Position numbers and translations under genes: made by a program. A stretch of DNA of 35,347 bases. It comes from Bacillota bacterium (GTDB lineage: Bacteria > Bacillota > Clostridia > Acetivibrionales > DTU013). Under the pieces are notes generated by a model. The model ran no database searches. It had not been told where the DNA came from and saw only the letters and a program-made list of their open reading frames with translations. The stretch covers positions 1-35,347 of the forward strand of contig JAEWQC010000117.1 in assembly GCA_023399355.1 (NCBI GenBank), read 5' to 3'. Below, piece by piece: positions 15,464 through 24,338 of this stretch (positions are counted from its first letter, which is position 1; every line of letters starts with the position of its first letter).

Positions 15464-17113
15464 CTATTTTTTCAGTTTTGCATTCATTTCGTCCAGAACC
15501 GGCTGAACAACCTTCATTTCCTTAGCAACCCACGTTTTCCATTTATCCTCCATATTACCTTTGGCTACAACCAATTGAGCATATTCTTCGGGCAAATTGA
15601 AGTTGGCTCTATGCCTGGCGTCCGAATCAAAGAAAAAGGCATTCCAGTTGGTTTTACCAAGCGAACCATTGCCAGTAAGTGAATACTTTGTTAGGTATGT
15701 ATTTTTCGCCATGTCACGGTACTCCTGCGGATAGGTTGGATTAACCAGCCCAAAGTCGTCGGACAGGATATACAGATTGTGATAGAATGGGCGGATGGAT
15801 TCGTATTTGGTCACTGCGGTCTCGCCCGGTTTCATCAGGTTTTGGAGTTTCCCTTGATCGTCAAGCTTCCAGTCTGTCCCCTCAATGCCCATTCTGATCT
15901 CATTCTGACCCTGATCTGTGCATGAATAGTCAATGACATCCATGACACGTTCAAATTTCTCCGTTGACAGTTTCGTCGAAAAGATGAGGGCTCCCCAGTA
16001 ATTATTATACTCAGGCGAGTGATATTTGCCGTCATCGCCTATGCAAAAAGCGTATTGCAACCATTCTTCGGGGTTTACAACCAGATTTGTTTTAAAATTA
16101 TCCGCAAACCTAAGTGCGACTTGTGCCATGGCATCTCCCTCACACATCGCAGAAATGCCTGCAGTATAAAAATTTTCCTGATGATTAATACCCTGTACAT
16201 AAAACTCGGGAGTCAAAAGTCCTTCATCATATGCCTGCTGATAATATTTCAAGCCTGTCAGGGTTTCCGGCGCCGCAGGGCCCCATTGGAAATTACCATT
16301 AGCGTCCTGATAATACTCAGCCGTATTGCTACTGTAAGTACTTTGTGGATAAATAAAATACCATGGAAGTTCATTTACGCCACCGCCCATTGGAGCGAGC
16401 TTACTTCCAACATGGCCCGGATCTTTCTGCTTTATGAGCCGTGCGATATCCAGAATCTCCTCAGATGTGTAATATGGTTTAATTTCTGCACCGACCGCTT
16501 TCAACCAGTCTTTGCGCATATAAATACCCTGATTGTCCACCAATGTTTCCACAGGCTTATTGGTAAAGAAAATCGGTCTAGGCAGATAATATGTGCCACC
16601 GAATACGTCATCAAGCATAGGTCCTATTCCTGTGTTCTCATACGCTTTTGCTGCATTAGGCCAATTGCTCTCCCAATCATCCGGCAACTTCTTGAGTAAC
16701 CCCTGTTCGGCGTAAATAGAACCATCTACGTGGTTATATTCCCATTGAGCCACATCAGGCAAGTCTTGTGAGTTGACCCATATACGAATCTTTTCATTCC
16801 ATTGGTCGTATGGTACTGCGATCATGTCCCATTCAAGATTGAACCGATCCCCCCATGTCTTGGCAAAATCGTCTTTGTTGATATCCTTTTGTTGATCACC
16901 AAATACTGCCCATGAAATTTTCAGATGAGTGCTATAATCTTTTGGGGCAGGCTCCGTAGACACCGCCGCAGACGCTGTTGACGCAGCTGACACCGTTGAC
17001 GCAGCCGTGTCTGAAGTAGCTTTTTGACTGGAACATGCGACTATCTGAGACATAAATGCTACTACAAGTACTACTGCAAGCAGACTCTTAATGATTCGGT
17101 ACTTCTTTGACAT
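15464..17113 (-). CDS. Lipoprotein sugar-binding protein of an ABC transporter (LplA type)
   Basis: A 549-residue extracellular solute-binding protein. It has a charged N-terminus (MSKKYRIIK), a hydrophobic stretch and lipobox IVAC with the lipidated cysteine at C27, followed by an Ala/Ser/Thr-rich linker (about 28-55) that tethers it to the membrane surface. The LplA-like features LPDVAQWEYNHVDGSIYAEQG and MRKDWLKAVG are present. It would capture the oligosaccharide or sugar for the two permeases encoded just upstream. AGGAGGT lies 7 bp before the ATG. The ATPase is not in the window; LplA-type systems usually share an MsmX-like ATPase encoded elsewhere. The ligand is unknown. Confidence 0.9.
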   Translation of the reverse strand: MSKKYRIIKSLLAVVLVVAFMSQIVACSSQKATSDTAASTVSAASTASAAVSTEPAPKDYSTHLKISWAVFGDQQKDINKDDFAKTWGDRFNLEWDMIAVPYDQWNEKIRIWVNSQDLPDVAQWEYNHVDGSIYAEQGLLKKLPDDWESNWPNAAKAYENTGIGPMLDDVFGGTYYLPRPIFFTNKPVETLVDNQGIYMRKDWLKAVGAEIKPYYTSEEILDIARLIKQKDPGHVGSKLAPMGGGVNELPWYFIYPQSTYSSNTAEYYQDANGNFQWGPAAPETLTGLKYYQQAYDEGLLTPEFYVQGINHQENFYTAGISAMCEGDAMAQVALRFADNFKTNLVVNPEEWLQYAFCIGDDGKYHSPEYNNYWGALIFSTKLSTEKFERVMDVIDYSCTDQGQNEIRMGIEGTDWKLDDQGKLQNLMKPGETAVTKYESIRPFYHNLYILSDDFGLVNPTYPQEYRDMAKNTYLTKYSLTGNGSLGKTNWNAFFFDSDARHRANFNLPEEYAQLVVAKGNMEDKWKTWVAKEMKVVQPVLDEMNAKLKK

Positions 17114-17178
17114 ATCTGTTACCTCCTATGTTTTTTATTTTAACGGGAGATTTTTCCCGCCAAATACTAAGGAAAGCC

Positions 17179-18051
17179 CTAGGACTTTATTGCTCCTATC
17201 ATCACGCCTTTTACAAAATGCTTTTGCAAAAACGGAAACACGCACATTACCGGCAACATTGTGACCATTACAGCCGCCATCTTCAAACCATTTGAAAACT
17301 TTTGCTCGTCTATGAGCACTCCGCCTGACGCTGAAATTTTATCCAAAAGCTGGGATTCCATTACTATGCTGCGAAGCACAAGCTGCAACGGCTGTAGATT
17401 TGGATTTCTGATGAAAATCATTGCATTGAACCATTCATTCCAGCGGTCAACAGTGTAAAACAAGGTTACAGTGGCTATAATTGGCTTCGACAGAGGTAGA
17501 ATGATACTAAAAAGAGTTCTCCATTCACCGGCCCCGTCTATCCTGGCTGATTCAACAAGAGCTTCGGGCAGACTGGAAAAGAAATTTAACATAATTATCA
17601 TGTAGAATGTATTAATGCCGTAGGCAAAAACCACCGATCCCAAAGTGTTTGTCAGTTCCAGCTTCATCATAAGCATGTACATGGGTATTATCCCGCCATT
17701 AAAGAGCATGGTTATCAGCACAATATTAAAAATCAGCTTGCGGCCCGGGTACCTTTTACGGCTTAACCCATAGGAAAAACTGGTGGTTAGAAAAAGGTTT
17801 AGCGGCAAGCCAAGAAGCAGTATTTGCAAGGTTGTGCGATATCCAGTCAAGATGCGCGGATCTTTTAAAAGATCCATGTAGTTCTTAAGTGTCGGATGCA
17901 TTGGGAAAAGCAACAGCGGCTTCATAACATATTCCTTGTTGGTGGTAAAAGATATGACGATGACATTAATAAATGGGAATATGATTATCAGCGTCCATAA
18001 CGATAAGAAAAAAATCAGCAGCATATCGTAAATGTTTATTTTTTTTCTCAT
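17179..18051 (-). CDS. Sugar ABC transporter permease, LplC/MalG-like
   Basis: A 290-residue inner-membrane permease with about six transmembrane helices (first at residues 9-32) and the ATPase-docking EAA loop EALVESARIDGAGEWRTLF. It ends QKHFVKGVMIGAIKS, the normal LplC tail. The start at 18051 is preferred over 18093 because AGAGGG is 6 bp upstream and the longer form would overlap the preceding permease gene. It lies 22 bp after the LplB-like gene and 65 bp before the binding-protein gene. It should pair with the LplB-like subunit in one importer. Confidence 0.9.
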   Translation of the reverse strand: MRKKINIYDMLLIFFLSLWTLIIIFPFINVIVISFTTNKEYVMKPLLLFPMHPTLKNYMDLLKDPRILTGYRTTLQILLLGLPLNLFLTTSFSYGLSRKRYPGRKLIFNIVLITMLFNGGIIPMYMLMMKLELTNTLGSVVFAYGINTFYMIIMLNFFSSLPEALVESARIDGAGEWRTLFSIILPLSKPIIATVTLFYTVDRWNEWFNAMIFIRNPNLQPLQLVLRSIVMESQLLDKISASGGVLIDEQKFSNGLKMAAVMVTMLPVMCVFPFLQKHFVKGVMIGAIKS

Positions 18052-18073
18052 AATAAACCCTCTTTCTTTCAAC

Positions 18074-19027
18074 TTAACCCAGAAGTCCGTCACCGCCCAT
18101 GAGCTTTGCGCCCTTGTCGGCGATCAGGAGAAACACCATATTAATTGTTGATCTGAAAAGGCTGACTGCCATGGAGAAGGAAAAATCTGTCGGGGCCTGG
18201 AATGTAATACGGTAAATATACATGTCAAGGGTTTCCGAGACACCCCTCACCGAGACATTGTTCAGATTGAAAATCTGGTCAAACCCGGCGGACATTACAC
18301 CCCCTACCTGGAGAATGAACATTACTATAACCGTCGGCATGATACTTGGGATAGTAATATGGAAAATCTTTTGCATACGGGTTGCTCCATCTATGTCAGC
18401 TGCCTGGTATTGATCCATGTTAATGCCGGCAATGGCAGCAAGATAGATAATTGCACCCCAGCCCGACGATTTCCAAATATCCGTTATATACAGCATAGGC
18501 TGGAAGATTATTGGACTACTAAGAAAGCTTATCCGACCAAGCCCTATCGCATCAAGTGTGTTGTTAAGCAGCCCGTGGAGAGTCAGGATATTTGTCAGAA
18601 CACCAGCAACAATGACCCATGACAGGAAATTGGGGAAAGTGAAGATAGTCTGCATTATCTTCTTAAAGCGTAAGAACTTTATTTCGTTCAGTGCCAGGGC
18701 CAATATTATGGGCATGGGGAATTGAAAAATAAGACGTCCGCAGTTTATGTACAGCGTCCTGAAAACAGACTCTAAAAATGCCGGATCACTAAACACATGA
18801 CTATAATTAAGAAGCCCCGTCCACGGACTGCCCCATATCCCAAGACTAGCCTTGTATGTTTTAAACGCAAGAGTCAAGCCTTCCATGGGGCCGTATGCAA
18901 AGACTATGTACCAAACCAGCCCGGGCAGCAGTAGAGTATATGTAACTCTGTTTTTCCAGATCATCTGCAACAAATCTACGCCAGGACGAGCCGTAAGTTC
19001 CTTGCTTTTTTTCCCTTCACTAATCAT
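18074..19027 (-). CDS. Sugar ABC transporter permease, LplB-like
   Basis: A 317-residue LplB/YtcP-partner-type permease. It has a cytoplasmic N-terminus, a first helix around YTLLLPGLVWYIVFAYGPMEG, six predicted helices, and an EAA-like loop (QYQAADIDGATRMQKIFHITIP). It is the first gene of the long minus-strand run that ends with the GRE activase. AGGAGG lies 11 bp before the ATG, longer than usual. The 400-bp leader upstream carries a small dyad (19127-19147), and the shared operator-promoter element lies beyond it. Confidence 0.9.
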   Translation of the reverse strand: MISEGKKSKELTARPGVDLLQMIWKNRVTYTLLLPGLVWYIVFAYGPMEGLTLAFKTYKASLGIWGSPWTGLLNYSHVFSDPAFLESVFRTLYINCGRLIFQFPMPIILALALNEIKFLRFKKIMQTIFTFPNFLSWVIVAGVLTNILTLHGLLNNTLDAIGLGRISFLSSPIIFQPMLYITDIWKSSGWGAIIYLAAIAGINMDQYQAADIDGATRMQKIFHITIPSIMPTVIVMFILQVGGVMSAGFDQIFNLNNVSVRGVSETLDMYIYRITFQAPTDFSFSMAVSLFRSTINMVFLLIADKGAKLMGGDGLLG

Positions 19028-19126
19028 TCTGTATCAGTCCTCCTATATATCCTTGGAAACGGCATACTGTAATAATATGGCAACCAGAAAGAAATTTTCA
19101 CCAAGACATACCCGCTAAAAAGCGAG

Positions 19127-19147
19127 AACATTGACAGTATCAATGTT
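19127..19147. promoter_or_regulatory. 8-bp perfect dyad in the transporter operon leader
   Basis: AACATTGA and TCAATGTT are separated by 5 bases, about 100 bp upstream of the first permease gene. The size and symmetry fit a repressor operator, or a small hairpin in the leader RNA. No regulator gene adjacent to it suggests which protein would bind. Confidence 0.35.
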
Positions 19148-19431
19148 GTTATTCTAAGTATAATAGTTGTTAAGTACGAGATTTAAGATAGTGATAACAT
19201 ATGGCAACAATACTGTGCAATATACATCATTGAATATAACGGAGGATTAATTTTCCGTGTCAGCCAATTGTATACTCACGCATCCTGTGACCCTTTCACC
19301 GAAGCTCGCCTCAAACCAGCTCCCTTCTGGCAATCTTTTAAGAAGATTGCTTACAGATTCTTATTGAAATTCCTGTAGGATATGTTCCTTTCCCTGACGT
19401 AATATTTACATAACTTTTTTAATATGTGTGT

Positions 19432-19478
19432 ATTATAGCATTAGTTCAAGTTGAATACAGTATGATTTTTTTTCAGCT
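19432..19478 (-). promoter_or_regulatory. Shared promoter-operator element, copy 1 (transporter operon)
   Basis: On the minus strand a perfect TATAAT (19437-19432) is preceded, 12 bp upstream, by a 29-bp motif (19478-19450). Its plus-strand core is AGTATGATTTTTTTTCA flanked by GTTGA and a CARCT end. The same arrangement with identical 12-bp spacing occurs at 30936-30982. No TTGACA-like -35 box is found at the right distance, so the motif, which covers about -25 to -53, may bind an activator. The first gene it would drive starts at 19027, leaving a 400-bp leader. The alternative is the terminal repeat of an insertion sequence, because a transposase relic lies to its right. Confidence 0.5.
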
Positions 19479-20079
19479 ATAACTTGGCTGTAGCAGTTAA
19501 TTCATGAAAATTTAAAGTCCGAATTTGAAGGTATTATGCAGTTCCTGGCCTATTCCGGAAATCCTGACCCGTATTTCATACCGGGATGAAAAATTGATCA
19601 TTGAGAATCTCAGCCTATTGCCCAACAAAACGCATGTTTGCCTTTCGTCTTTCAGCATGTGTTTCAGAGGTGCCTGGCTTAGCTTCCATCTGCTGGCATC
19701 CTTACAAGACAGATGTTGCATACTGCTTCAAAACCGGAAAGCAGGAAAACACGCAAGGACGGCTGAAGCATATAACGCCGTCGTAGCCCGCCAGATAAAC
19801 GGGCCCTGCCATGGATTTAAAGGGCATGCACATGACACATAAGGCATTTCTGTGGAACGGCCAAGATTCCACGGCATGCATACTCAGCTTCAAACTGATG
19901 CGGTGGGAATATGAGATCGGGTGTGCACTGGTGATGGCGGTCAAAGGCTTGAAATGCAGTGGCAGCATTGAGTTCATCCAGGCGTTGTGTAATGGCTGTA
20001 TATTCAACCGGCGCATCACAGGAGGCAGCGGCGGACTGAAGGTGTATGCCGCTGATGGCAGGAATTCCAGCGAGCCTTT

Positions 20080-20625
20080 AAAAGAAGCCCTTCAGAAGAA
20101 AGTCAAACCTGCTGCCCGTTACATTCAAGATACCTGTCGGCGTGACATGGAGCGATGGAAAGATCCGATGGAAGTCTGGAAACTTGTGGTATTCTGCAGT
20201 AACAAATATGCTGCTGGGGCGAGGAAGAAGCGCCCTGGCGTGCTTCATAAGGCCCCGCAGTTCATAAGTGACCCTCAAAACATTATTGGTCCACCCCACT
20301 AAGGGGCTGCTGTATACATTGAGAACCTGGAATTCTTCAAGCAATCAGGCAAACCGGCCTAATCGGCAAGTAACTGAAAATCAATGGAGCAAAGATCGCC
20401 CAGGTGGAGAAGTACCACGGGTACTATTCGAGCAACACCAGTGATGCCATGGAGCCTGGCTAGCACGCCATTAATGCGCACTGCGGGGTTCTGGAGGATT
20501 GGGAAAACGTTTGCAGTCACCAGGAACATGCTCAAGGCACAACCAAAATCAGAAAGGTATGAAAAATTGTCATACCGCAATTTTCATGCCGGTGTGCAAT
20601 TTTTATTGGCAAAAATTAAAGGGGT
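20080..20625 (+). mobile_element. Degenerate IS1634-type transposase (C-terminal half)
   Basis: Frames on the plus strand give, in family order, VWKLVVFCSNKYAAGARKKR, then KAPQFISDPQNI, then after a stop GAAVYIENLEFFKQSGK, then after a frameshift KIAQVEKYHGYYSSNTSD, then in another frame GFWRIGKTFAVTRNMLKAQP, and finally HAGVQFLLAKI. These match the IS1634/IS4-superfamily pattern: 'LiVtyS.KY...r..R', 'k..dlI.nPskyn...syGAakYvknl', 'EkfDGyYaivTs', 'GlWrIEesFrvtKsdLeaRPv'. The catalytic glutamate position in the WRIEE-like segment is changed to WRIGK. At least two frameshifts and several stops make it inactive. The N-terminal half should lie in 19480-20080, but nothing there is convincing. Confidence 0.65.
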
Positions 20626-21494
20626 TGCCTTTATAGGTAACCCCGTATAGAATCATCCTGCAGAATATTGGTCAATGCGAATTATTTACAGGATGATAGC
20701 TATACTTAATGCATCATTTGCAAAATTGGTTGCTATTGTTTAGCGACGAGGAGCTTAAAAATAATCATGAGTCCGGCAAATATTAACCAGGTATATTTTT
20801 CACGTGATTTTCCTGGACATATTAGTGTAACTGCAGTTGAAGCCTGTACAAAAGCAGATGCTGCAGCAAAACGTATAGCTTTGGAAAAGCATATATCGGC
20901 ATCATTGATAAAGAGTTGATGAAAAGTTAGCAAAATGGGCAGACAATGAAGAATAATAACCGGTTGCAATCTCTTTGTCAATGGATTGCAACATATCAAT
21001 TCAAATAAAATGTTTTGTTTATAGAAGCATTCTATTGCATGATTAATAAATTTCCTGAGGAGATTTATTGCCTGGATACAAAATTTCCAACGGAGAATTT
21101 TTGTATCCAGGTCCTTTGAGGTGGAAGATATCCTCGCCAACTGAAAACCAAAGTGGTTCCTGCAATTTATGGAAGTCGTAGATATCTTTTGTTAAGTTAT
21201 TATGTAAATTCTTTAAAAGTTACATTGTCGGCATATTATGCTTCCATTCCTGCAACTTTTCATAACAAAATACTTTCATAATTCCTACAATATAAAATAT
21301 TAAGTTACAGAAAGCCTGGGTGACTTGCCAAAACCGCAGAACGCACTTTGTCTGATACTATCCCTGACTGTATTGCCAACAATCTAGATCCAGTTTTCAC
21401 CGATGGCAATGTTTTCATATACTGGGGATAAGGCATCAATAAATAGCCCTGCACAATTCGGAGGTTTCACCTGAACTATCTGTCTGCAGTCTGA
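20626..21494. other. Non-coding stretch between the two operons
   Basis: No supported gene. A 9-bp inverted repeat (ATCATCCTG at 20652-20660, CAGGATGAT at 20689-20697) lies just after the transposase relic and could mark its right end. A plus-strand open stretch from about 20743 to 20928 and a minus-strand frame of 135 codons over the same DNA have no ribosome site and no recognisable family. Confidence 0.5.
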
Positions 21495-21515
21495 ACCGCC
21501 CGCTTAGCGGGCGGT
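21495..21515. terminator. GC-rich hairpin after the second operon
   Basis: A 9-bp perfect stem (ACCGCCCGC with GCGGGCGGT) with a 3-base loop, starting 17 bp after the stop of the last gene (21532) of the minus-strand operon. The position fits a terminator. The following sequence TTCAGAC is only weakly T-rich, so efficiency may be low. Confidence 0.6.
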
Positions 21516-21531
21516 GGTAATTGGGTATTGA

Positions 21532-22500
21532 TTAGCGATTATACTTAAAGCTTTGATCGTCAATTTTAGCCCATACTGCATCGCATTTGGCCAGAATCTC
21601 GTTATCCAGCGGCTTATCATACAACCAGGCAATATTCTGCTTTAACTGTTCCAAACGGCTCATGCCTGTCAGTATGCTATCGACATAACCGACAGAATTA
21701 CACCAGTTCATGGCCAACCCGGTGATGTTCATACCAGCTTCCCTGGCGATGGTGTTGAGTTCCTGGACGGCCTCCAGGTTAGTGGGCTTCCAGAAACGAT
21801 CGTTATACTGTTTGTTGTTGGCCATACGTGAACCCTCAGCTGGCTTGCCCAAAAGTTGTTTCTCGGTGAGCAGGCCGCTGGCGATGGGGCTGTAGATGAC
21901 CAGGCCGATGTCATGCGTCATGATACAGGGCACTAATTCCCTGTCAATGGAGCGGGTAATCAAGTTGTAACAGTTTTGTGTGACCACAGGAGCTATCCCG
22001 TTTGCCTTTTCGCTCACGCGTATGAGATCGACGATCTGCCAGGATGCATAGTTGCTCACGCCGATGTATCGGGCCTTACCTGCCTTGACCAGCTGCGTCG
22101 CTGCTTCCATGGTTTCCTCGATGGGCGTCTCGTAGTCAGGCGCGTGCAGGTAGAGGATGTCTACATAATCGGTATCCAAGCGTTTGAGACAGGCATCTAC
22201 GCCTGCTATTATATGACCCCGATGCAGGCCCTCGTCGTTTTTCCTGCCGGTTATATTATAGCGAATCTTGGTGGCAAGCACGGCTTCATCCCTGTGACCC
22301 TTAAGGGCTTTTCCGGTAATGATCTCGCTCATACCCCGATTATAAACATTGGCAGTGTCTATGAAGTTGATGCCGTTGTCCAGTGCATAGTGGATGATTT
22401 CAATGCCTGCCTTTTCGTCTACCTGGTCGCCAAACATCATGGTACCGACACACAGATTCGAAACATTCAGGCCTGTCCCGGTTAATTTCCTGTACTTCAT
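21532..22500 (-). CDS. Aldo/keto reductase (YajO/IolS-like)
   Basis: A 322-residue AKR with tetrad D48 and Y53 (INFIDTANVYNRG), K78 (LATKIR) and H119 (ILYLHAPD), and an SILTGMSRLEQLKQN cofactor segment. It resembles the AKR11/AKR12-like group that reduces sugars, methylglyoxal or small aldehydes. AGGAGG is 8 bp before the ATG. It is the last gene of the second operon, 162 bp after the HpaI-type aldolase gene and followed by a GC hairpin. In context it could reduce an aldehyde made by the aldolase. It shares only general family motifs with the AKR at 12352. Confidence 0.88.
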   Translation of the reverse strand: MKYRKLTGTGLNVSNLCVGTMMFGDQVDEKAGIEIIHYALDNGINFIDTANVYNRGMSEIITGKALKGHRDEAVLATKIRYNITGRKNDEGLHRGHIIAGVDACLKRLDTDYVDILYLHAPDYETPIEETMEAATQLVKAGKARYIGVSNYASWQIVDLIRVSEKANGIAPVVTQNCYNLITRSIDRELVPCIMTHDIGLVIYSPIASGLLTEKQLLGKPAEGSRMANNKQYNDRFWKPTNLEAVQELNTIAREAGMNITGLAMNWCNSVGYVDSILTGMSRLEQLKQNIAWLYDKPLDNEILAKCDAVWAKIDDQSFKYNR

Positions 22501-22662
22501 GCCAAAACCCTCCTAGTTTTATTTAATTCGTTCTCATAGAAGTATCACCTGATATCGAATGATACAATATTTGCTGTTATACTAATTTGTCCTTCAATAA
22601 ATTCCGGATTACCTGCTTCTCCCATACTTAACGCAGATCCGGATATGTTCTTTAACCTTGTA

Positions 22663-23433
22663 TCATACTCCTCTTTTTTCAATCAAGGCATTAACAATTC
22701 CTTGGCATTTTTCCATGAACATAACGGAATCTGTGCTAAAATCAATAAAATTGACACCCTTGGCAATCCACTTTTTTGCGTCACTTATATCCGAACAATA
22801 AGTGCCGACAATATGACCTTTCTTTTGTGCTTTGCCGATTAATTTCTCCATAGCATCGACTACCCGTGGATTGTATACATCTCCCTGGAGTCCCATTGAC
22901 ATAGATAAGTCAACTGGACCGATATATATCGCATCAATGCCCCTCACATCAATAATCTCATCAAAGTTTTCCATACCTTCCGCGCCTTCGATTAACGCAA
23001 TAACGCTTACATCGCGATTAGCCTTTTCGTAATAACTCTCATCACCTTTACCGAACTGATTTGCACGGACGCATGGACATGCTCCTCTACCGCCAAGCGG
23101 CGCAAACCTTGAATAAAATACGGCTTTTTCTGCGGCTTCCCTGTCTGTTATATTTGGAATTACAACCGCAGATACTCCCGTATCCAGTGCTTTTTTCAAA
23201 TATACCTCACTGACTTCGGGTACACGTATGATAGGGATTATATCTGCCGCTTCAGCTGCCCTTACCAGATTAATCGCTGTCTCCGATTCAAATTGCGTAT
23301 GTTCCTCATCAATGACAACAAAATCAAATTTTGCGTAACCAGCTATTTCGACCATTTCAGCCGCCGGTATCATAATACCGGTTCCAATAAAGCTTCGTCC
23401 TGATTCTTTCAACTCGCTAAAACGTCTTTTCAT
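22663..23433 (-). CDS. HpcH/HpaI-family aldolase
   Basis: A 256-residue class II, metal-dependent pyruvate-type aldolase of the HpcH/HpaI family, of usual length. It has the EEH motif at 43-45 (VVIDEEHTQF), the phosphate- or carboxylate-binding arginine in PIIRVPE (R70), the metal glutamate in IEGAEGMENFDEI and the YIGPVDLSMSMG segment. Relatives cleave 2-keto-3-deoxy sugar acids such as 2-keto-3-deoxy-L-rhamnonate to pyruvate and an aldehyde. GAGGTGAGGA precedes the ATG. It lies 15 bp after the sugar phosphate isomerase copy A. It suggests that a 2-keto-3-deoxy acid is an intermediate in the second operon, although no sugar acid dehydratase is seen here. Confidence 0.87.
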   Translation of the reverse strand: MKRRFSELKESGRSFIGTGIMIPAAEMVEIAGYAKFDFVVIDEEHTQFESETAINLVRAAEAADIIPIIRVPEVSEVYLKKALDTGVSAVVIPNITDREAAEKAVFYSRFAPLGGRGACPCVRANQFGKGDESYYEKANRDVSVIALIEGAEGMENFDEIIDVRGIDAIYIGPVDLSMSMGLQGDVYNPRVVDAMEKLIGKAQKKGHIVGTYCSDISDAKKWIAKGVNFIDFSTDSVMFMEKCQGIVNALIEKRGV

Positions 23434-23448
23434 ATCCTCACCTCATTT

Positions 23449-24246
23449 TCATAATCCGAATTTCCTCAAATTGTCGCGGCTTATCTTAATACTGTCAAAC
23501 GGGCTGCCGTTGCACTTGTCCTGCTCCACAACAGCAATCTCCGTTCCCGAATCACGGCAGGCCTCAATTATTTCCGGCCAATCGAGGTTTCCCATTCCGA
23601 CTTCTGCAAAATGCTTATTGAGCTGCTCAACATATTCTACGTCCGTATCTACGCTATAGTCTTTGTAATGTACAAGAGTAACGCGTCCCTTGAGACTTCT
23701 TATATAAGCGTACGGATTCTTCCCGCCTGTCTGCACCCAGTGTGTATCAATGCAGAAATACACACATTCCGGGTCAGTTTCTCCGGTCAGGATATCCATG
23801 CCCGTGCAATCGCCAAACCTTTTAAATTCAAATGCATGGTTGTGGTAGGAAAGCTTCAGCCCCTCTTTTTTAAGTTCATGGCTAATCATGTTCATGTCTT
23901 TTGCGAACTGCTCGAAACCTTCCTTTGTTTTTCGCAGGGCAACAGGGATCGAACCTATTCCCACAAACTTAACGCCAAGGGCATGCGCCTGTTCAACTGC
24001 AGTCCTGAACGCAGATAAATCACTCTTCATTTTCTCATAGTCTCCGGATGAAGAACAGGTTCTCATACCCATTCCATCAAGAAGGGCTTTGAATTCTCCG
24101 GCACTCATATACCCGGGAGTGCCGTATTGAATAATGTCATACCCGGCGGCCTTTACCTTGCCGAGCGTCTCTTCAAGCTGCCTGCGATCTGCTATATAAT
24201 CACGGACCGTATAAAGCTGCAAACCAATTTCTATTTTTTTAGCCAT
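23449..24246 (-). CDS. Sugar phosphate isomerase/epimerase, copy A
   Basis: A 265-residue TIM-barrel protein of the AP-endonuclease-2/xylose-isomerase-like superfamily (IolE/IolI type). Likely metal ligands sit in LSYHNHAFEF, FCIDTHWVQTGG and LVHYKDY, with a late glutamate in AVVEQDKC. Such enzymes isomerise or epimerise sugars and inososes, or dehydrate keto-inositols. The gene is a near copy of 25485-26264: about 88% of residues are identical by eye, and the ribosome-site region (up to 24265) is identical too. Copy A carries six extra residues in the VEYVEQLNKHF loop. It lies 15 bp before the HpaI aldolase gene and 92 bp after the dehydrogenase gene. AGGAGG is 7 bp before the ATG. Confidence 0.87.
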   Translation of the reverse strand: MAKKIEIGLQLYTVRDYIADRRQLEETLGKVKAAGYDIIQYGTPGYMSAGEFKALLDGMGMRTCSSSGDYEKMKSDLSAFRTAVEQAHALGVKFVGIGSIPVALRKTKEGFEQFAKDMNMISHELKKEGLKLSYHNHAFEFKRFGDCTGMDILTGETDPECVYFCIDTHWVQTGGKNPYAYIRSLKGRVTLVHYKDYSVDTDVEYVEQLNKHFAEVGMGNLDWPEIIEACRDSGTEIAVVEQDKCNGSPFDSIKISRDNLRKFGL

Positions 24247-24338
24247 TACATTACCTCCTCATCATATCCGTACTGGTACACCGTACATGGATATTACAGC
24301 AGTGACTATTACAACTGCTTATATTCTACTATGCCGTA

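Noticed and set aside
16019..16699. 226-codon plus-strand frame
   Set aside because: It is antisense to the binding-protein gene, which has a lipobox and family motifs.
19811..20302. 163-codon plus-strand frame taken as a gene
   Set aside because: Only its second half makes sense, as part of a broken IS1634-type transposase that continues in other frames beyond its stop.
20733..21140. 135-codon open frame on the minus strand
   Set aside because: No ribosome site and no family pattern; the composition is that of AT-rich non-coding DNA next to a transposase relic.
21495..21515. GC hairpin as the end of an IS200/IS605 element
   Set aside because: Such elements often have similar hairpins, but no TnpA or TnpB sequence is present nearby and the position fits a terminator of the gene ending at 21532.
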